Below are positions 12,746 to 13,221 of a DNA stretch of 13,221 nt, one piece after another. The position numbers and the translations under genes are program-made. This DNA comes from RZZS01 sp964498755 (GTDB lineage Bacteria; Pseudomonadota; Alphaproteobacteria; Micavibrionales; Micavibrionaceae). The notes below the pieces were generated by a model, which saw only the letters and a list, made by a program, of their open reading frames with translations, did not search any database and was not told where the DNA came from. The stretch covers positions 1-13,221 of the forward strand of contig CAZCIB010000055.1 in the NCBI GenBank assembly GCA_964498755.1. The letters run 5' to 3'. The number at the start of each line of letters is the position of its first letter. Position 1 is the stretch's first letter.

Positions 12746-12779
12746 AAAAAAAGGGGCAGTTCTGTTGCTAGGCCGCCCC
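12746..12779 (-). terminator. Rho-independent terminator of ssrA
   Basis: On the minus strand a seven-base stem GGGGCGG/CTGCCCC (12773-12779 with 12753-12759, one G-U pair) closes a 13-base loop and is followed at once by seven T (12752-12746). Orientation and position, about 60 bases after the tag stop codon, fit the end of the pre-tmRNA. Confidence 0.88.
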
Positions 12780-12836
12780 GCGCCCCACCTGCGATTGTCT
12801 AGATCGCAGGGATTGAAATGTAGCTACTACCTGCGA

Positions 12837-12902
12837 TTAAGCAGCGATAGCTTCGCCTTTGCCAGCAAAGTTATCATTCGCTACGACGTAGTTGTCATTT
12901 GC
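12837..12902 (-). other. tmRNA tag reading frame (21 codons plus TAA)
   Basis: Starting at the resume codon GCA (12902-12900), the frame reads ANDNYVV, then ANDNFAG, then KGEAIAA, stop TAA. With the alanine carried on the tmRNA itself the appended tag would be 22 residues. This is long beside the 10-14 residues I know for other alphaproteobacteria. The ANDN-aromatic element, the SspB-binding part in Caulobacter, is present twice with different codons (GCA AAT GAC AAC TAC and GCG AAT GAT AAC TTT). The end AIAA stands in for the ClpX-recognised LAA/VAA. Counted here as part of ssrA, not as a separate gene. Confidence 0.92.
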
Positions 12903-12988
12903 AACTATCAAAATAGCCCGATAACGGCGGTTACCATACCGGATACAGACTCTGCCTTTACCACGCGCGTCGATCCTGTTTCGGCCCC

Positions 12989-13064
12989 GCCTTATCAGTT
13001 GCCTGTTGCCTGTTCTCTGTTACCAGTTAACTGATGACTGATGACTGATGACTGGCCACTGATA
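12989..13064 (-). repeat. tmRNA intervening segment with tandem heptads
   Basis: This is the segment removed between the CCA end and the 5' GGGG. Its ends pair (TATCAG at 13064-13059 with CTGATA at 12998-12993), bringing the two processing sites together. CCAGT and ACTGG form an inner stem. Inside are three tandem seven-base units at 13031-13051 (CTGATGA on the plus strand) and two of another unit at 12998-13011 (GTTGCCT on the plus strand). Confidence 0.75.
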
Positions 13065-13153
13065 TGGTGGAGCCGCCGGGCGCTGCCCCCGGGTCCGCTA
13101 CGCTTATTCCGCAAAGCGTTTAGCATCATAGCCGGGTATCCCCGGCAATTCTT

Positions 13154-13182
13154 AATATAGCGCCCCTGAAGGATTTTTTCAA
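13154..13182 (-). promoter_or_regulatory. Sigma-70 promoter of ssrA
   Basis: On the minus strand, TTGAAA (13182-13177), a 17-base spacer, and TATATT (13159-13154). Both boxes are five of six to consensus or near it. A start about seven bases downstream coincides with the first base of the tmRNA 5' hairpin (13146). From 13183 to the window end I see no gene. Confidence 0.75.
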
Positions 13183-13221
13183 ATGGCGTCCGGCGTTTCT
13201 CCTTCCACTTGGGGAGGGGGA

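Larger units (their letters stand above)
12785..13146 (-). ncRNA. ssrA: tmRNA, circularly permuted two-piece (alphaproteobacterial) type
   Basis: tmRNA rescues stalled ribosomes and adds a degradation tag. The order on the minus strand is permuted. The acceptor piece comes first (about 13146-13065), ending GGCGGCTCCACCA with encoded CCA. An intervening segment (13064-12989) follows, then the coding piece from GGGGCCG at 12988. GGGGCCG pairs with CGGCTCC to rebuild the seven-base acceptor stem with a G-U at the third pair, the alanine identity element. The conserved AACAGGATCGAC (12982-12970) follows the 5' strand. The resume codon sits in TAGTTGCA and the tag stops with TAA at 12839-12837. 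Near the start, GCCGGG-GATA-CCCGGC (13146-13131) forms a hairpin. Promoter and terminator flank it. Mature ends other than the CCA and GGGG are approximate. Confidence 0.95.

Noticed and set aside
13031..13051. Short tandem repeats that could suggest a CRISPR array
   Set aside because: Units are seven bases with no spacers, and they lie within the tmRNA intervening segment.

Overview
The window looks like chromosomal DNA of an alphaproteobacterium. Two things support this directly. The minus strand at the right end carries a circularly permuted, two-piece type tmRNA gene (ssrA). Nearby, on the same strand, is a gene for an alphaproteobacterial-type SspB, the ClpXP adaptor that recognises ssrA-tagged proteins. 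The LamG/Lcl surface protein is of a kind I associate with Micavibrio-like lineages, but I cannot place the organism more finely from sequence alone.

Layout. 1-56: the apparent C-terminal tail of a plus-strand gene. 66-933 (minus): a small unknown protein and a four-helix membrane protein. 934-1249: a gene-poor stretch with a perfect 19-bp palindrome. 1250-3645 (minus): a compact three-gene operon with overlapping reading frames, coding for an XRE regulator, a protein that reads as a diverged tRNA-dependent cyclodipeptide synthase (CDPS), and an EgtD-like (histidine N-alpha-methyltransferase family) methyltransferase split by a frameshift at a run of eight G. This operon is the best candidate for an undescribed system: a small peptide made from aminoacyl-tRNA and then methylated. 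3820-4773 (plus): three small accessory genes, the last an HTH protein whose C-terminal half seems to be read in the wrong frame.

4873-7983 (plus): one very large secreted protein (LamG, a seven-repeat RCC1-like propeller, Lcl/DUF1566-type domain, second LamG, short Cys modules), interrupted by one in-frame TAG at 6652-6654. 8188-9036 (plus): an HExxH protein of unknown family. It converges, stop codon to stop codon, on an ABC ATPase gene (9037-9963, minus), which lies behind an unknown gene (9999-10562). 10632-12086 (minus): an alpha/beta hydrolase behind sspB. 12214-12675 (minus): an unknown soluble protein. 12746-13182 (minus): ssrA with promoter and terminator.

How the genes work together. 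ssrA and sspB form the trans-translation tagging and tag-recognition pair. The tag encoded here is long and contains the ANDN(Y/F) element twice, which is the second notable observation. The regulator, CDPS-like and methyltransferase genes are almost certainly co-transcribed. The rest is a mixture of housekeeping-like and accessory genes with no shared pathway that I can see.
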